A stretch of DNA of 64,000 nucleotides from G958295935 sp965224235 (GCA_965224235.1 CBDCYP010000002.1:2108001-2172000), one strand, 5' to 3'. Positions 42,115 to 51,872 are shown, numbered from the stretch's first letter. Numbers and translations: made by a program. Notes: generated by a model not told the origin, from the letters alone.

Positions 42115-44532
42115 ATGAATCAAGCTGAATCGACGGCAACTCCGGCGCTGGCCGGGATGCGCGTGCTGGACCTGACCCGCGGCATCGCCGGCGCCTATTG
42201 CACCAGACTTCTCGCCATAATGGGAGCGGAGGTCATCAAGGTGGAACCGCCCGGCGACGGCGACCCCTTGCGAGCGATGCCGCCGTTTTACAGCGACGAA
42301 AACGGAATGCAGGAGTCCGTCCTGTTCGCCTATCTGAACGCCAGCAAGGGCAGTGTCGAACTCGATATCGAATCCAACGCAGGCAAGATCGCCGTTCAGG
42401 AACTGGCATCGACCTCAGACGTACTGGTAGAGGATTTTCCCCCGGGGTACCTCGAATCGCTTGGCATCTCCCCTGCGTCGCTGCGGTCTCTAAACCCGCG
42501 GTTGGTGGCAACTTCCATCCCGACCGCGCCGCCGGGCAGCAAATTCCACGGATATCGGATTACCGAGCTGAATCTTTACGCCATGAGCGGCCTGATGTCG
42601 CTGGTTGGGGGTCGAGGGCGTCCGCCTCTCAAGGCGGGTGGCTACCAGGCCCAGTACATGGCGGGCGCCCACGCCTGCGCGCTGACGATGTTCGCTGCGT
42701 ACCGGTCCCTCAGAGACGGCGTCGGCTGCCTCATCGATTCGTCGACGGTCGAGTCGGCAACCAAGTTCTTTACGCACATGTCCGACTACAGCACGGCTGC
42801 GGCGCTAGAAGAACCGGCCGACGAAAAACGCGAGCACGCATCGGCTGTGCTGCCGTGCCTCGACGGCCACGCGGCCGTAACGCTGTACTACTTTCAGATC
42901 GGCTCGATTGCCGAACTGCTTGGCAAACCGGAATTGGCCGACGATCCTCGATTCGCCACCCAGCAGAAGTTTCATGCCAACGAACGCGTCTTGAAGGAGG
43001 AGGTGCGCGAGTGGCTATCGACGAGACGAGGCGATGACGTCCAGATTGAAGCGCAGTCAATGCGCCTCCTGTTCACGAAGGTCAACAACGCCAAAGCCGT
43101 CGCCAATTCCACTCAGCTGAGGGAGCGTGGATTTTTCAGGCCAGTATCGGTTCCCGGCGTCGGCAAAGTCGACTTCCCGGGTCCGCCGTTCGTGCTGCAT
43201 GAATCGCCTGCCGGTCAATTAAATGCGGCGCCGACACTCGGCCGCGACAACGGCCTGTTTGGGTCCCGGGACAATGCTGCTCGCGAAAGCAAGACAAATG
43301 GTTTCAAGCCGGCCGGTCCTGGCCGGTTGCCGCTTCAGGGCGTGCGAATCCTCGACCTCACACATCGTCTCGCCGGTCCCACGTTGACCATGGTTCTGGG
43401 AGACTGGGGCGCCGACGTGCTGAAGCTGGAGTGGTGGAAGCGGATGGACGCTTGGCGCGGCGTGATCTCGGTAGATCACGACATTGACGGTAAGAGAATC
43501 TACAACAAGGGGCCGAACTGGCTAAAGCTCAATCGTTCCAAACGATCCCTGACCCTCAACCTGAAAACCGAAGAGGGGAAGTCGATATTCAGGGAATTGG
43601 TCCGCCATTGCGACGTTATAGCGGACAACTTCTCGGCGGGGGTATTGGACCGGCTCGGTCTCGGATACGACGCTGTATCGAAGATAAACCCCGGAATCAT
43701 CGTGATTTCCATGCCCGGATTCGGCAGTTCCGGGCCCCATGCAAGATACGTCAGCAATGGGGCCACTATGGAAGGCTACGCTGGGGTGGCATCCATGACT
43801 GGCTACGAAGGCGGCGCCCCGCGGAACTCGGTGAACATCTGGCCGGATCCCGTTGCCGGCGTTCACGGCGCCGCAGCCATTGCGATGGCGCTTTACAGGC
43901 GGGAAGAGACCGGCCGCGGCCAACGCGTCGATCTGTCGCAGGCGGAGGCCCTCGTGAACATGATCGGTGAAGCGGTGCTGGAGTATTCGCTCAACGGCAC
44001 GATCGCAACAACCGTTGGCAACACAAGCTCCGCGGCGTCGCCCCACGGCGTCTATCCCTGCCAGGGTGAGGACCGCTGGATAACGATCGCAGTGACGAAC
44101 GAGCAGGAGTGGGACGCCCTATGCGAAACAGCGGGCGGCGAATCGTGGGCGCACGACGATCGCTTTTCCGACCTCGCTGGACGACTGCGCGAGCGTCAGG
44201 CGCTCGATGAGCACATCGGGTCGTGGACCGCCGCGCAGGACGCATGGGCGCTGGCCGACCGTCTGCAGAGAGCCGGAGTTCCTGCCGCGGCCGTGACTCT
44301 GAAATCGGACGTAGTTGAAATGCAGGACGTGCCGTCGCCCGACTTCTGGTGCGGCCTGAAGCACCCGCATCTGGACCTGTTCCCCGGCGCCGCAGCTCGA
44401 ATCAACGGCCGTACACCGAGAATAGAAAAACTCCCGCCGGACCTCGGCGCCCACACGGACGAAATACTTAGCGAGCTGCTGAACAAGACCGCCGCCGAAC
44501 TCGCCGAACTGCGGTCCCGGGACGTTATCTAA
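42115..44532 (+). CDS. Fused double class III (CaiB/BaiF) CoA-transferase
   Basis: 805 aa made of two complete CaiB/BaiF domains. Domain 1 (about 7-390) opens LAGMRVLDLTRGIAGAYCTR; domain 2 (about 402-805) opens LQGVRILDLTHRLAGPTLTM. Each has the KVE/KLE nucleotide-binding turn. The catalytic Asp region is present in domain 2 (NIWPDPVAGVHG, about 576) but in domain 1 the same place reads GGYQAQYMAGAHA, with no Asp. So domain 1 is probably structural or substrate-binding. The order matches the split genes at 47814 and 49033. ATG 42115 is preferred to TTG 42094. Confidence 0.88.
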   Translation: MNQAESTATPALAGMRVLDLTRGIAGAYCTRLLAIMGAEVIKVEPPGDGDPLRAMPPFYSDENGMQESVLFAYLNASKGSVELDIESNAGKIAVQELASTSDVLVEDFPPGYLESLGISPASLRSLNPRLVATSIPTAPPGSKFHGYRITELNLYAMSGLMSLVGGRGRPPLKAGGYQAQYMAGAHACALTMFAAYRSLRDGVGCLIDSSTVESATKFFTHMSDYSTAAALEEPADEKREHASAVLPCLDGHAAVTLYYFQIGSIAELLGKPELADDPRFATQQKFHANERVLKEEVREWLSTRRGDDVQIEAQSMRLLFTKVNNAKAVANSTQLRERGFFRPVSVPGVGKVDFPGPPFVLHESPAGQLNAAPTLGRDNGLFGSRDNAARESKTNGFKPAGPGRLPLQGVRILDLTHRLAGPTLTMVLGDWGADVLKLEWWKRMDAWRGVISVDHDIDGKRIYNKGPNWLKLNRSKRSLTLNLKTEEGKSIFRELVRHCDVIADNFSAGVLDRLGLGYDAVSKINPGIIVISMPGFGSSGPHARYVSNGATMEGYAGVASMTGYEGGAPRNSVNIWPDPVAGVHGAAAIAMALYRREETGRGQRVDLSQAEALVNMIGEAVLEYSLNGTIATTVGNTSSAASPHGVYPCQGEDRWITIAVTNEQEWDALCETAGGESWAHDDRFSDLAGRLRERQALDEHIGSWTAAQDAWALADRLQRAGVPAAAVTLKSDVVEMQDVPSPDFWCGLKHPHLDLFPGAAARINGRTPRIEKLPPDLGAHTDEILSELLNKTAAELAELRSRDVI

Positions 44533-44849
44533 GGGCGTGTCTAATAAGAACCGCTGGAGCGGTGCTCCAACGCCCGTCATTACTATGAAAATAGACGCCG
44601 CCGCCGTGTCGTACTTCAATCCCGCCTTCGCCGCGGCCGGGTGACGGCGCCCCACTTTCATCACGTAGTGTTGCCTTCACAAGGCCATAGCGATTCTGAT
44701 AAGCACCCCTCATTCTGAACGAAGTCGAAGATTCTGCGCCCGCATTACAGCAACGCCCGTCCCCCGCTTCCCAGACCCGGTGACAATGGGCGCTCAGGGT
44801 GTCCAGGAGCTTATTATTCACCCCCTTAAGATAGGGTGGCCGACCGGGA
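44533..44849. other. 317-base gap with a REP-like motif
   Basis: No gene between the CoA-transferase stop and the convergent MaoC gene. It contains CATTCTGAACGAAGTCGAAG (44711-44730), which is the complement of the CTTCGACTTCGTTCAG-type repeat also seen near 59.6 kb. No clear terminator. Confidence 0.5.
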
Positions 44850-45293
44850 CTACGCGGCCAACGTGGCCGTGGCGAATCCCATGATCTGCCCATGCTGGTT
44901 AGTACCCCTGATTTCGCAGTCGATATAGCCTTTGCCGTCGACCCGGCGCTTACCCGTCACGACACCGCTGAACAGCACCTTGTCGCCCGGCCTAAAAGGC
45001 TGAAGGGCCTTGAACTCGAGCCTGCCGCCGTCGTAAAAACTGGCAGCGGGGAACCAACGTTCCAGCATGGTCGTGACGTAGGCCATTGAGATGACGCCGC
45101 CATTCACTGTTCCGGCAAATATGCCGCGCCGGGCAAATTCGGGATCGGTGTGAATATTCGGCCTCGTCACGTTGCCGGTGATCTCCGGCATTCGGGTGTT
45201 GTCTATCGTCTCCTGGGTTTCAAAGATATCGAACGGCGGAAGCTCGTCGCCCACCGCTATCGAATCGTAGGTCACGGACTGTTGTGTATTCAC
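44850..45293 (-). CDS. MaoC-like hydratase/dehydratase domain protein
   Basis: 147 aa with the hot-dog fold pattern of MaoC dehydratases: DSIAVGDELPPFDI, the hydratase motif region NIHTDPEFARRGIFAGTVNGG with the Asp/His pair in HTD, and LQPFRPGDKVLFSGVVTGKR. Such proteins hydrate enoyl-CoA or mesaconyl-CoA-type substrates. The ATG overlaps the stop of the upstream gene as ATGA (45290-45293), so the two products probably form a heterodimer. Confidence 0.85.
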   Translation of the reverse strand: MNTQQSVTYDSIAVGDELPPFDIFETQETIDNTRMPEITGNVTRPNIHTDPEFARRGIFAGTVNGGVISMAYVTTMLERWFPAASFYDGGRLEFKALQPFRPGDKVLFSGVVTGKRRVDGKGYIDCEIRGTNQHGQIMGFATATLAA

Positions 45294-45811
45294 CGGGCGG
45301 CCTCCGAACCGGGAATTGGCTTGTTTTCGGTGGCAGACTGTTTCTGCCCCTCGGCGTACTCGAAGATGCTCGTATAGTCATACTCGGCCACCAGGTCGTC
45401 CCGCTGGTTTCGGGCTTCGACCCGGAAGGTCACAAACTTGCTCCCCCGGCGGACGTACTTGTCGATCACGCTGCACACGCTCGTTATGGTGTCGCCTGCG
45501 CGGATCGGCCTGTGCCAACGCACCTCGCACTTGGCGAACGGTGTCTGACGGGGAGAATCGGTGACCCGTTCCAGTGCGACGAACCCGTTCGCCTCGGCCA
45601 TGTCGTAGCGTCGCAACGGAGCGGCGGCGATCACCATAGTGGGCATGGCGACAAGCGCCTCAATCTCCTCACGATAGGCCGGGTTGGGATTCCGAACGCG
45701 CTCGGCGTAGAGCGAAATCAACTCGTTTGTTATCTCTACCGTGAATGGCGTTCCTTTCTGGCCGACCTCCACGGCGTCGTACTCCCAACGCCTTTCCTCG
45801 ACAGTTTCCAA
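45290..45811 (-). CDS. MaoC-fold (FAS1-like) dehydratase subunit
   Basis: 173 aa, the upstream half of the MaoC pair. The N-terminal EYDAVEVGQKGTPFTVEITN and NPNPAYREEIEALVAMPTMV match the N-terminal dehydratase domain (MaoC_dehydrat_N) of two-part hydratases; the usual His is not evident, fitting a non-catalytic partner. KCEVRWHRPIRAGDTITSVC is the second hot-dog strand set. It is translated before and coupled to the catalytic-type MaoC gene. Divergent from the hydrolase operon. Confidence 0.82.
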   Translation of the reverse strand: METVEERRWEYDAVEVGQKGTPFTVEITNELISLYAERVRNPNPAYREEIEALVAMPTMVIAAAPLRRYDMAEANGFVALERVTDSPRQTPFAKCEVRWHRPIRAGDTITSVCSVIDKYVRRGSKFVTFRVEARNQRDDLVAEYDYTSIFEYAEGQKQSATENKPIPGSEAAR

Positions 45812-46012
45812 ATCGCATCGATCCTTTTCGTTTGACTGGGCCTGATCCTAACGGCCCGCATGTAAAACACGATCTTACCCGCTGCATGCAGAATGCGGTA
45901 TTGAAGGTGACGCCGCCCTCGGTAGCCGACATGAAGCGTGCAATGTTTCCTACGCCCGGTCCATCAGCGGTTGACGTTCGACTACCGCCCATTTCCGGTA
46001 TACATTTTGCCT

Positions 46013-46927
46013 ATGGCTACTCTCTACGACGCGGCGCGAAAAGCCGGTGTTCCATTCGATGCCGAACTGGTTCCAACTCAGCGCAGGTTCAACACAGGCG
46101 AGCTGGAGCTCAGCTACCTGGACTGGGGACCGCGCGCCGCGCCGGTCGTCATCCTGTTGCATGGCTTTGCACAGAACGCCCACTCGTGGGACTACACCGC
46201 ATTGGCGTTGGGCCAAAAATACCGGGTTATCAGCCTCGACGCGCGCGGCCATGGCGATAGCGACTGGGCGACGGATTCGGACTACGCTACAGCCGCTCAT
46301 CAACGCGACCTCGACCGGTTCATCGAACAGTTTCAGGGCGTCGCCGTGACTCTCATCGGCCTGTCCATGGGCGGTCGTACCTCGTATGTTTACGCATCCC
46401 GCCGGCCGGCAAACGTGCGCGGGTTGATCATCGTCGATTCCGGCCCTCCACGGGCGAATGCGCCGAATCCCCGGCAGTCCGGCGCCAGGCGAATCATGGA
46501 CTTCGTCACGCTCCCTGATGAGCTCGACACGTGGGATGAATTCGTCGAGCGCATCCATCGGTACAACCCGCGGCGCAGTGTGCAGGAGGTGCGGGACACT
46601 TTGGTTCATAAGGTCCGGCAGGCGCCCAACGGCAAGTGGACATGGAAGTACGACCGAGTACTCAGGCGCCCGGATCGGCCGCTCGAGATCGTTTCGGCCG
46701 ATGAACAATGGCGACGCGTCGAGGAAATTGCCTGTCCGGCGCTTGTTGTACGCGGAGCGGAGAGCGACATTCTTGCCCGCACTACTGCATCTGAAATGGC
46801 GGCCCGAATGCAGAACTGCCAGGTCGTCGAGGTCGAAGGCGCCGGCCATCTTGTGCCGGGCGACAACCCGAAACGTTTTATTGCCGTGGTTACCGAATGG
46901 CTCGATGAGCTCCACTCCGCGACATGA
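46013..46927 (+). CDS. Alpha/beta hydrolase
   Basis: 304 aa. The strand-turn VVILLHGFAQNAHSWD carries the oxyanion His-Gly; the nucleophile elbow is LIGLSMGGRTS (Ser near 118). A later Asp (VVRGAESDIL) and His (EGAGHLVPGDNP) complete the triad. The length and lid suggest a C-C hydrolase, esterase or thioesterase; the substrate is unknown. ATG 46013 is used rather than an upstream in-frame ATG that adds a non-conserved 25 residues. The stop overlaps the CitE-like ATG by four bases. Confidence 0.88.
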   Translation: MATLYDAARKAGVPFDAELVPTQRRFNTGELELSYLDWGPRAAPVVILLHGFAQNAHSWDYTALALGQKYRVISLDARGHGDSDWATDSDYATAAHQRDLDRFIEQFQGVAVTLIGLSMGGRTSYVYASRRPANVRGLIIVDSGPPRANAPNPRQSGARRIMDFVTLPDELDTWDEFVERIHRYNPRRSVQEVRDTLVHKVRQAPNGKWTWKYDRVLRRPDRPLEIVSADEQWRRVEEIACPALVVRGAESDILARTTASEMAARMQNCQVVEVEGAGHLVPGDNPKRFIAVVTEWLDELHSAT

Positions 46928-47811
46928 ACACGAGTAAGCGCGCGAGAGTACGCAACCCGATTTTCGTGCCTGGCAATCGGCGGTCGATGCTGGAAAAGGC
47001 AACCGGTTTCAAGACCGACGCCGTAGTGGCCGACCTTGAGGACTCGGTTCCCATGACCGAAAAGTCGGCGGCAAGGGATCTCGTCGCCGACATGATCCCG
47101 TCTCTGGCAAGGTCCGGCCAGAGGACCATAGTCAGGGTAAATTCGCTCGATACCGGACTCGCCGAGGACGACATAGCGGCGGTCGTCCACCAAGACGTAT
47201 TCGCGGTCAGCGTAGGCAAGATCACCTCGCCTGTCGACATAACCGAGTACGGTCGTCTTCTCGACGGCGCTGAGGCAAAAGCCGGAATGTCCGCTGGGCA
47301 TACTCTCCTGATCCCGTGGATTGAGACGGCGGCAGCGGTTCTGCACGCGTACAGCATCGCCTGCGCATCGGAAAGGGTCGCCGCCATCACCTTTGGCGCG
47401 GAGGACTACACGCGGGACGTGGGAGTCACGCGAATGGCGTCAGGCGCCGAAGTGCAGTTCCCGCGAAGCCTTGTCGCCTTGGCGGCCCATGCTGCCGGCG
47501 TGACTCCGCTGGATACGCCGTACGTGAACTTTCGGGACCCCAAAGGTCTGGAATCGGACATCGCCGAAGCGGCACGTCTGGGATATAAAGGCAAGTTCGC
47601 CATTCACCCGGCGCAACTCGAACCGATTCGTCGATTGTTTGGCCCTCAGCCGGATGAAATTGAGTATGCGCAGCGCGTTTTAGCCGCCTGGGACGCTGCG
47701 TCCGCAGATGGCAGAGGCTCACTGGACCTCGATGGCGCCATGGTCGACGTTCCGGTTGTCGAACGCGCCCGCAACACCCTGGCTGAAGCCGCCGAACTCG
47801 GTCTGGCATAA
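46924..47811 (+). CDS. CitE/HpcH-family CoA lyase
   Basis: 295 aa TIM-barrel lyase or aldolase of the CitE type (malyl-CoA, citramalyl-CoA or citryl-CoA lyases). Signs: NPIFVPGNRRSMLEKA, VADLEDSVPMTEK (metal Glu/Asp), IVRVNSLDTG, LLIPWIETAAAVLHA and TFGAEDYTRDVG (catalytic Glu/Asp), KFAIHPAQLEPI. ATGA overlap with the hydrolase and two bases before the CoA-transferase that follows show an operon. Its presence with MaoC and CoA-transferase genes suggests cleavage of a beta-hydroxyacyl-CoA made by the hydratase. Confidence 0.88.
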   Translation: MNTSKRARVRNPIFVPGNRRSMLEKATGFKTDAVVADLEDSVPMTEKSAARDLVADMIPSLARSGQRTIVRVNSLDTGLAEDDIAAVVHQDVFAVSVGKITSPVDITEYGRLLDGAEAKAGMSAGHTLLIPWIETAAAVLHAYSIACASERVAAITFGAEDYTRDVGVTRMASGAEVQFPRSLVALAAHAAGVTPLDTPYVNFRDPKGLESDIAEAARLGYKGKFAIHPAQLEPIRRLFGPQPDEIEYAQRVLAAWDAASADGRGSLDLDGAMVDVPVVERARNTLAEAAELGLA

Positions 47812-47813
47812 CG

Positions 47814-49028
47814 GTGTACCCGAGCGGATCGGCGAGGCTGCCTTTGGGAGGCCTGCGAGTGGTGGAGTTGGGGCAGGGCATCGCGGAGTCGTTCGCCGGA
47901 AAAATGTTCGCCGCCCAGGGCGCTGACGTGATCAAGGTGGAATCGCCCCAAACCGGCGGCGGCGCCCGCAGAGCCGGCCCGGATGCCGAGTCGCATCGGT
48001 TCGGAGATTCCCCCGGCTACTTTCACTACCTGAACATGTCGAAACGCAGCGTGACGCTCGACACCGACACTGAAGAAGGCGCCCGCTTGTTCGCGCGCCT
48101 GCTGTCCACATCCGACGTTTTCATAGATGCCGCCCGAGCAGGCCAACTAAACCCCGCGATTGGCGTTCCCAATGCCGCTCGGAAGAGATTTTCGCGGCTG
48201 GTTCACGTATCCATAACGCCTTTCGGTCGAACCGGCCCTTATGCCGAATTCGAGGCAACCGAGATAGTCCTCCATGCAATGAGCGGCGAGATGAAATTGT
48301 CCGGTCTGGCGGATATGCCCCCGCTGCAAAAGGGCGGCCACTTTGCCCAGATTCACGGTGGGCTTCACGGGTACGCGGCCGCGATGGCGGCGCTCATCGC
48401 CCGGACCAAGACGGGCCGAGGGCAATACGTCGACGTTTCGATCGCGGAGGCCTGGACGAGCGTCGCCGGCGCGGCTCTGAAACGGCAGACCTACACCGGC
48501 GAATCGCCGGGGCGGGGGCACACCAAAGCGCCGTTTCCGGGCGGTCTCAGAAGGTGCTCCGACGGCTGGGTTATCGTTGGCGGACGGGGAGGGCGCCGCG
48601 ATTGGTGGCCGCCTTTTGCGAGGATGATCGGCCGACCGGAGTTGAACGACCCGGAACTTGCAACTGAACAGGGCAGGGACGCCAATGCCGCCATGCTGGA
48701 GCGGGTTTTTGCCGAATGGCTGGCGGATCGGCGAAAGGTGGACGTGTACGCGCGAGCGCAGTCGGAAGGTCTGCCCGCCGCATACGTCGCGGACGCCAAC
48801 GACGTAATCAATTCCAGGCACCTCAAAGCTCGGGGCTATTTCGAGAAGACCAGACTGAATGACGGTGTCGAGGTCGGCATGCCGACCAGACCCTACCGGG
48901 CGCAACGTATGGGCTGGTCGAACAGACCGGCGCCGACACTAGGTCAGCACACCCGCGATGTGTTTATCGATGAACTCGGTGTCGGGATTGCCGCGTTCGA
49001 CAGGCTGGCCGAAATGAAGGTCGTATGA
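47814..49028 (+). CDS. Class III CoA-transferase, Asp-less subunit
   Basis: 404 aa CaiB/BaiF protein. It opens LGGLRVVELGQGIAESFAGK and has the ADVIKVE turn. Where family members have the catalytic Asp it reads KGGHFAQIHGGLHGY (about 173), with Gln and no Asp, just as domain 1 of the fused protein at 42115. It is therefore probably the non-catalytic half of a heterodimer with the next gene, four bases downstream. GTG start 47814. The arrangement resembles the two-subunit BbsEF succinyl-CoA:benzylsuccinate CoA-transferase. Confidence 0.86.
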   Translation: MYPSGSARLPLGGLRVVELGQGIAESFAGKMFAAQGADVIKVESPQTGGGARRAGPDAESHRFGDSPGYFHYLNMSKRSVTLDTDTEEGARLFARLLSTSDVFIDAARAGQLNPAIGVPNAARKRFSRLVHVSITPFGRTGPYAEFEATEIVLHAMSGEMKLSGLADMPPLQKGGHFAQIHGGLHGYAAAMAALIARTKTGRGQYVDVSIAEAWTSVAGAALKRQTYTGESPGRGHTKAPFPGGLRRCSDGWVIVGGRGGRRDWWPPFARMIGRPELNDPELATEQGRDANAAMLERVFAEWLADRRKVDVYARAQSEGLPAAYVADANDVINSRHLKARGYFEKTRLNDGVEVGMPTRPYRAQRMGWSNRPAPTLGQHTRDVFIDELGVGIAAFDRLAEMKVV

Positions 49029-49032
49029 CCCT

Positions 49033-50292
49033 ATGGGACCACTGGACGGAATCCGCATAGCCGACCTTTCGCAGGTCTGGTCGGGCCCGTATGCGACCCG
49101 TATCCTCGGTGATCTTGGCGCAGACGTGATCAAGGTAGAGGGACCGCATCGTCCCGATCCCGAGCGCGGGCCGATGGAGCCGTACGCAATAAGCGGGGGA
49201 GTCTATCCGGACGGGGACCCAGGGGACGAGCCGTACAACCGGTCCGGTCGATTCGTCGAATACAACCGCAATAAGCGTGATATCGCCATTGACCTGAAGA
49301 CTCCCGAGGGAGTCGAAATCCTCAAGTCGATTGTGGCAGTTTCCGATGTCGTTATAGAGAACTTCAGCGTCGGCGTGACGCAACGGCTGGGCATCGACTA
49401 CGAGCAACTCAAGCGCGTTAAACCCGATGTGGTGATGATCTCGATGCCCGCGTTCGGAACGACCGGTCCTGATAGTGGATACGTCGCATTCGGGCCGCAA
49501 CAGGAGTGCCTCGTCGGATTGGCGGCGATCACTGGTTACGACCCCGAAATTCCGATGTCGACGGGGGTGTTCTACCCCGACCCCACGGTGGCTCTGTATG
49601 CCGTTTCAGCGATCCTGACGGCTCTCTGGCATCGGGAAATGACCGGCGAGGGCCAACATATCGAACTGGCTCAACGGGAAGCGGTCACATTTACACTGCC
49701 GGAACCGTTAATCGATCTGGCCGCGACTGGGGAAACTCCCAGTCCGAGCGCCAACAGCCACCCCAGGTGGTCGCCGCACGGTTGCTTTCGTTGCAAGGGA
49801 ACAGACAACTGGGTCGCCGTTTCGGTGACGAGCGATCGCGAGTGGAGGTCGTTGCTGACGTGTATAGGGCGCGCGGATCTGCTGGATGACGAATTATTCT
49901 CCTCTCCGGAAGCGCGCATCAGAAACCGTTGTGCAGCCGAAGAGGTCGTGGAGTCGTGGACTGCTCTGCAAGAACCCGCCAACGCGATGAAAATTCTTCA
50001 AAGCGCGGGCGTACCCGCCGGGGCCGTCATGAGCACGGCCGAACTTCTCGACGATCCCCAATATACGCAGCGCGGTTTTTTCGTCGATATCGACTACGCC
50101 GCGGGGGTCGGCAGTCACCCTTCCCTGGGTTTCCCATGGCAATTCTCGGACACCCCCGCGTCAGTACGCCGGCCTACACCCCGATTCGCAGAACACACCA
50201 CAGAGGTGCTGCGGGAAATTGCCAACCTGGACGAAGATGAAATCGCCCTCTTGTTCGACAGTGGTATTGCAGGCGCTCCCCGAATCACGTAG
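49033..50292 (+). CDS. Class III CoA-transferase, catalytic subunit
   Basis: 419 aa CaiB/BaiF protein opening LDGIRIADLSQVWSGPYATR with ADVIKVE. The catalytic Asp region is present (VFYPDPTVALYAVSA, about 180), as in domain 2 of the fused protein at 42115. GQHIELAQREA and SPHGCFRCKGTDNWVAVSV are typical later segments. With the preceding gene it probably transfers CoA between carboxylic acids; donor and acceptor are unknown. Confidence 0.88.
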   Translation: MGPLDGIRIADLSQVWSGPYATRILGDLGADVIKVEGPHRPDPERGPMEPYAISGGVYPDGDPGDEPYNRSGRFVEYNRNKRDIAIDLKTPEGVEILKSIVAVSDVVIENFSVGVTQRLGIDYEQLKRVKPDVVMISMPAFGTTGPDSGYVAFGPQQECLVGLAAITGYDPEIPMSTGVFYPDPTVALYAVSAILTALWHREMTGEGQHIELAQREAVTFTLPEPLIDLAATGETPSPSANSHPRWSPHGCFRCKGTDNWVAVSVTSDREWRSLLTCIGRADLLDDELFSSPEARIRNRCAAEEVVESWTALQEPANAMKILQSAGVPAGAVMSTAELLDDPQYTQRGFFVDIDYAAGVGSHPSLGFPWQFSDTPASVRRPTPRFAEHTTEVLREIANLDEDEIALLFDSGIAGAPRIT

Positions 50293-50399
50293 ACAAGAGA
50301 TTGAGTTATTTCCGAAAATCACGCGCCCATATTGCGTTGGTCGGGTATAGTTTCACTTACTGAAGGCACGACAAAAGCGAGATGCGTCAGGAGGCTTCG

Positions 50400-51872
50400 A
50401 TGGAACCGGCTGTTTACTTTATGGACGCCAGAAGCGATTCCGCAGATACGAGTTTGATCGCGAAGACGGTGACGGTTTTCAATGCCGCAGGGCTCGACAA
50501 GCTCATTTCACCCGGCGACGTGGTTGCGATCAAGGTGCACTGTGGTGAATGGAACAGCAGCGCATACCTGCGGCCCGTATACGCCAGAGCCATAGCCGAC
50601 AGGGTCAAAGAGGTCGGGGGCCGGCCTTTTGTCTGCGACACTACAACGCTGACGTACGGTCCCTTTGCCAGCCGTGCCAACGAACTCGATCTGCTCGAAA
50701 CGGCGGCCCGCAACGGATTCACGTCTGCGACCCTCGGATGCCCGTTTATCTGCGCAGACGGCTACATTGGCACCAGTGACTACCGGGTCGACATTCCGGA
50801 AGGCTACCTGCTCAAGGAAGCCTACGTGGCGCAGGCTATTGCAGCCGCTGACGTGCTTATCACCCTGACCCACTTCAAGGGCCACGGGATGGGCGTGATC
50901 GGTGGGGCCATCAAGAACCTCGGAATCGGAGCGCAGTCGAAGCGCGGTAAGTTCAATGTGCACATGGGCAGACACCCGCGGTACGGCATTGGCAACGTCG
51001 TTAACTTCAACCCCGATGCGTTCGCTGGCAAGGACAGGGATCCCGAATGGAACATAATTGAGGACTGCTGCCCGCACGGTCTGTTCAAGATCACGGATGA
51101 CGAGAAGATCGCCTGGGACAAAGAAAACTGCATAGGGTGTCTCGGGTGCCTTGGCGTCATGAATCCCCGCGGTATTTTCGAGCCCTCGCAGGATCTTTTC
51201 GACGCTACGGACATCGCCATCGCGGATGCCGCCCTGGCGGTTACCAAGACCGTCCCAAAGGTCGGATTTATTAACCTGGCGATCGACGTATCACCGAAGT
51301 GCGACTGCGCCGGGTTCTCCGACGTGCCGATTGTTCCCCATCTGGGCGTATTTGCTAGCGCCGATCCGGTCGCAATCGACCAGGCGTGCGTCGACAAGGC
51401 CAGACACGCGCCGGGCATTCCGGGCTCACTGAGCGAGGAGATGGGAGTAGATGAACCCGGCGATCGAAAGTTCGATCTCGCCGGCGCGGCGATCGAGGGC
51501 CTCAGCGAACAGACGACTATTAACACCGGCGTGGTGATCGGTCTCGGTAGCCGCAATTACACTATGGTCGACGTGAGTCCTGCCGGTAACGACAAGTTCC
51601 GCTTCCCGCTCGATCCACGCCCAACGAGGCTCCGTTATCAGAGGCTGTTCGAGAAGTTCCAGCCGTTCCCCGTGCACCGTTACGGCGGCCTTGGGTATGA
51701 CCGTCTTGAAGAGGTCGATATGGACGCCGTCAAGCTGCACGATGGACCGAAGGTTTCGGCTGATTCCCACTCGCCGTATCACGGCGACGGAACACACATT
51801 CCGGTTGTAGAGCCGGTCAGTCGAGAAGCCTGGCACCCTGGTGAAGAGGTTGTGAGGCACTTGAACGATTAA
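50400..51872 (+). CDS. DUF362 protein with cysteine cluster
   Basis: 490 aa. The DUF362 core is recognised by VVAIKVHCGEWNSSAYLRP, VCDTTTLTYG, LTHFKGHGMGVIGGAIKNLG and FASADPVAIDQACVDKA. A short Cys cluster, ENCIGCLGCLGVMNPRG (about 242-258), resembles half of a ferredoxin motif and suggests one iron-sulfur centre; KCDCAGFSD adds two more Cys. Function in the family is not established; a redox role is inferred. ATG 50400 with AGGAGG at 50389-50394. Confidence 0.85.
   Translation: MEPAVYFMDARSDSADTSLIAKTVTVFNAAGLDKLISPGDVVAIKVHCGEWNSSAYLRPVYARAIADRVKEVGGRPFVCDTTTLTYGPFASRANELDLLETAARNGFTSATLGCPFICADGYIGTSDYRVDIPEGYLLKEAYVAQAIAAADVLITLTHFKGHGMGVIGGAIKNLGIGAQSKRGKFNVHMGRHPRYGIGNVVNFNPDAFAGKDRDPEWNIIEDCCPHGLFKITDDEKIAWDKENCIGCLGCLGVMNPRGIFEPSQDLFDATDIAIADAALAVTKTVPKVGFINLAIDVSPKCDCAGFSDVPIVPHLGVFASADPVAIDQACVDKARHAPGIPGSLSEEMGVDEPGDRKFDLAGAAIEGLSEQTTINTGVVIGLGSRNYTMVDVSPAGNDKFRFPLDPRPTRLRYQRLFEKFQPFPVHRYGGLGYDRLEEVDMDAVKLHDGPKVSADSHSPYHGDGTHIPVVEPVSREAWHPGEEVVRHLND

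Noticed and set aside
45971..46006. Promoter TTGACG ... TATACA before the alpha/beta hydrolase
   Set aside because: The spacing is about 22 bases, too long for a standard promoter; not listed as a feature.
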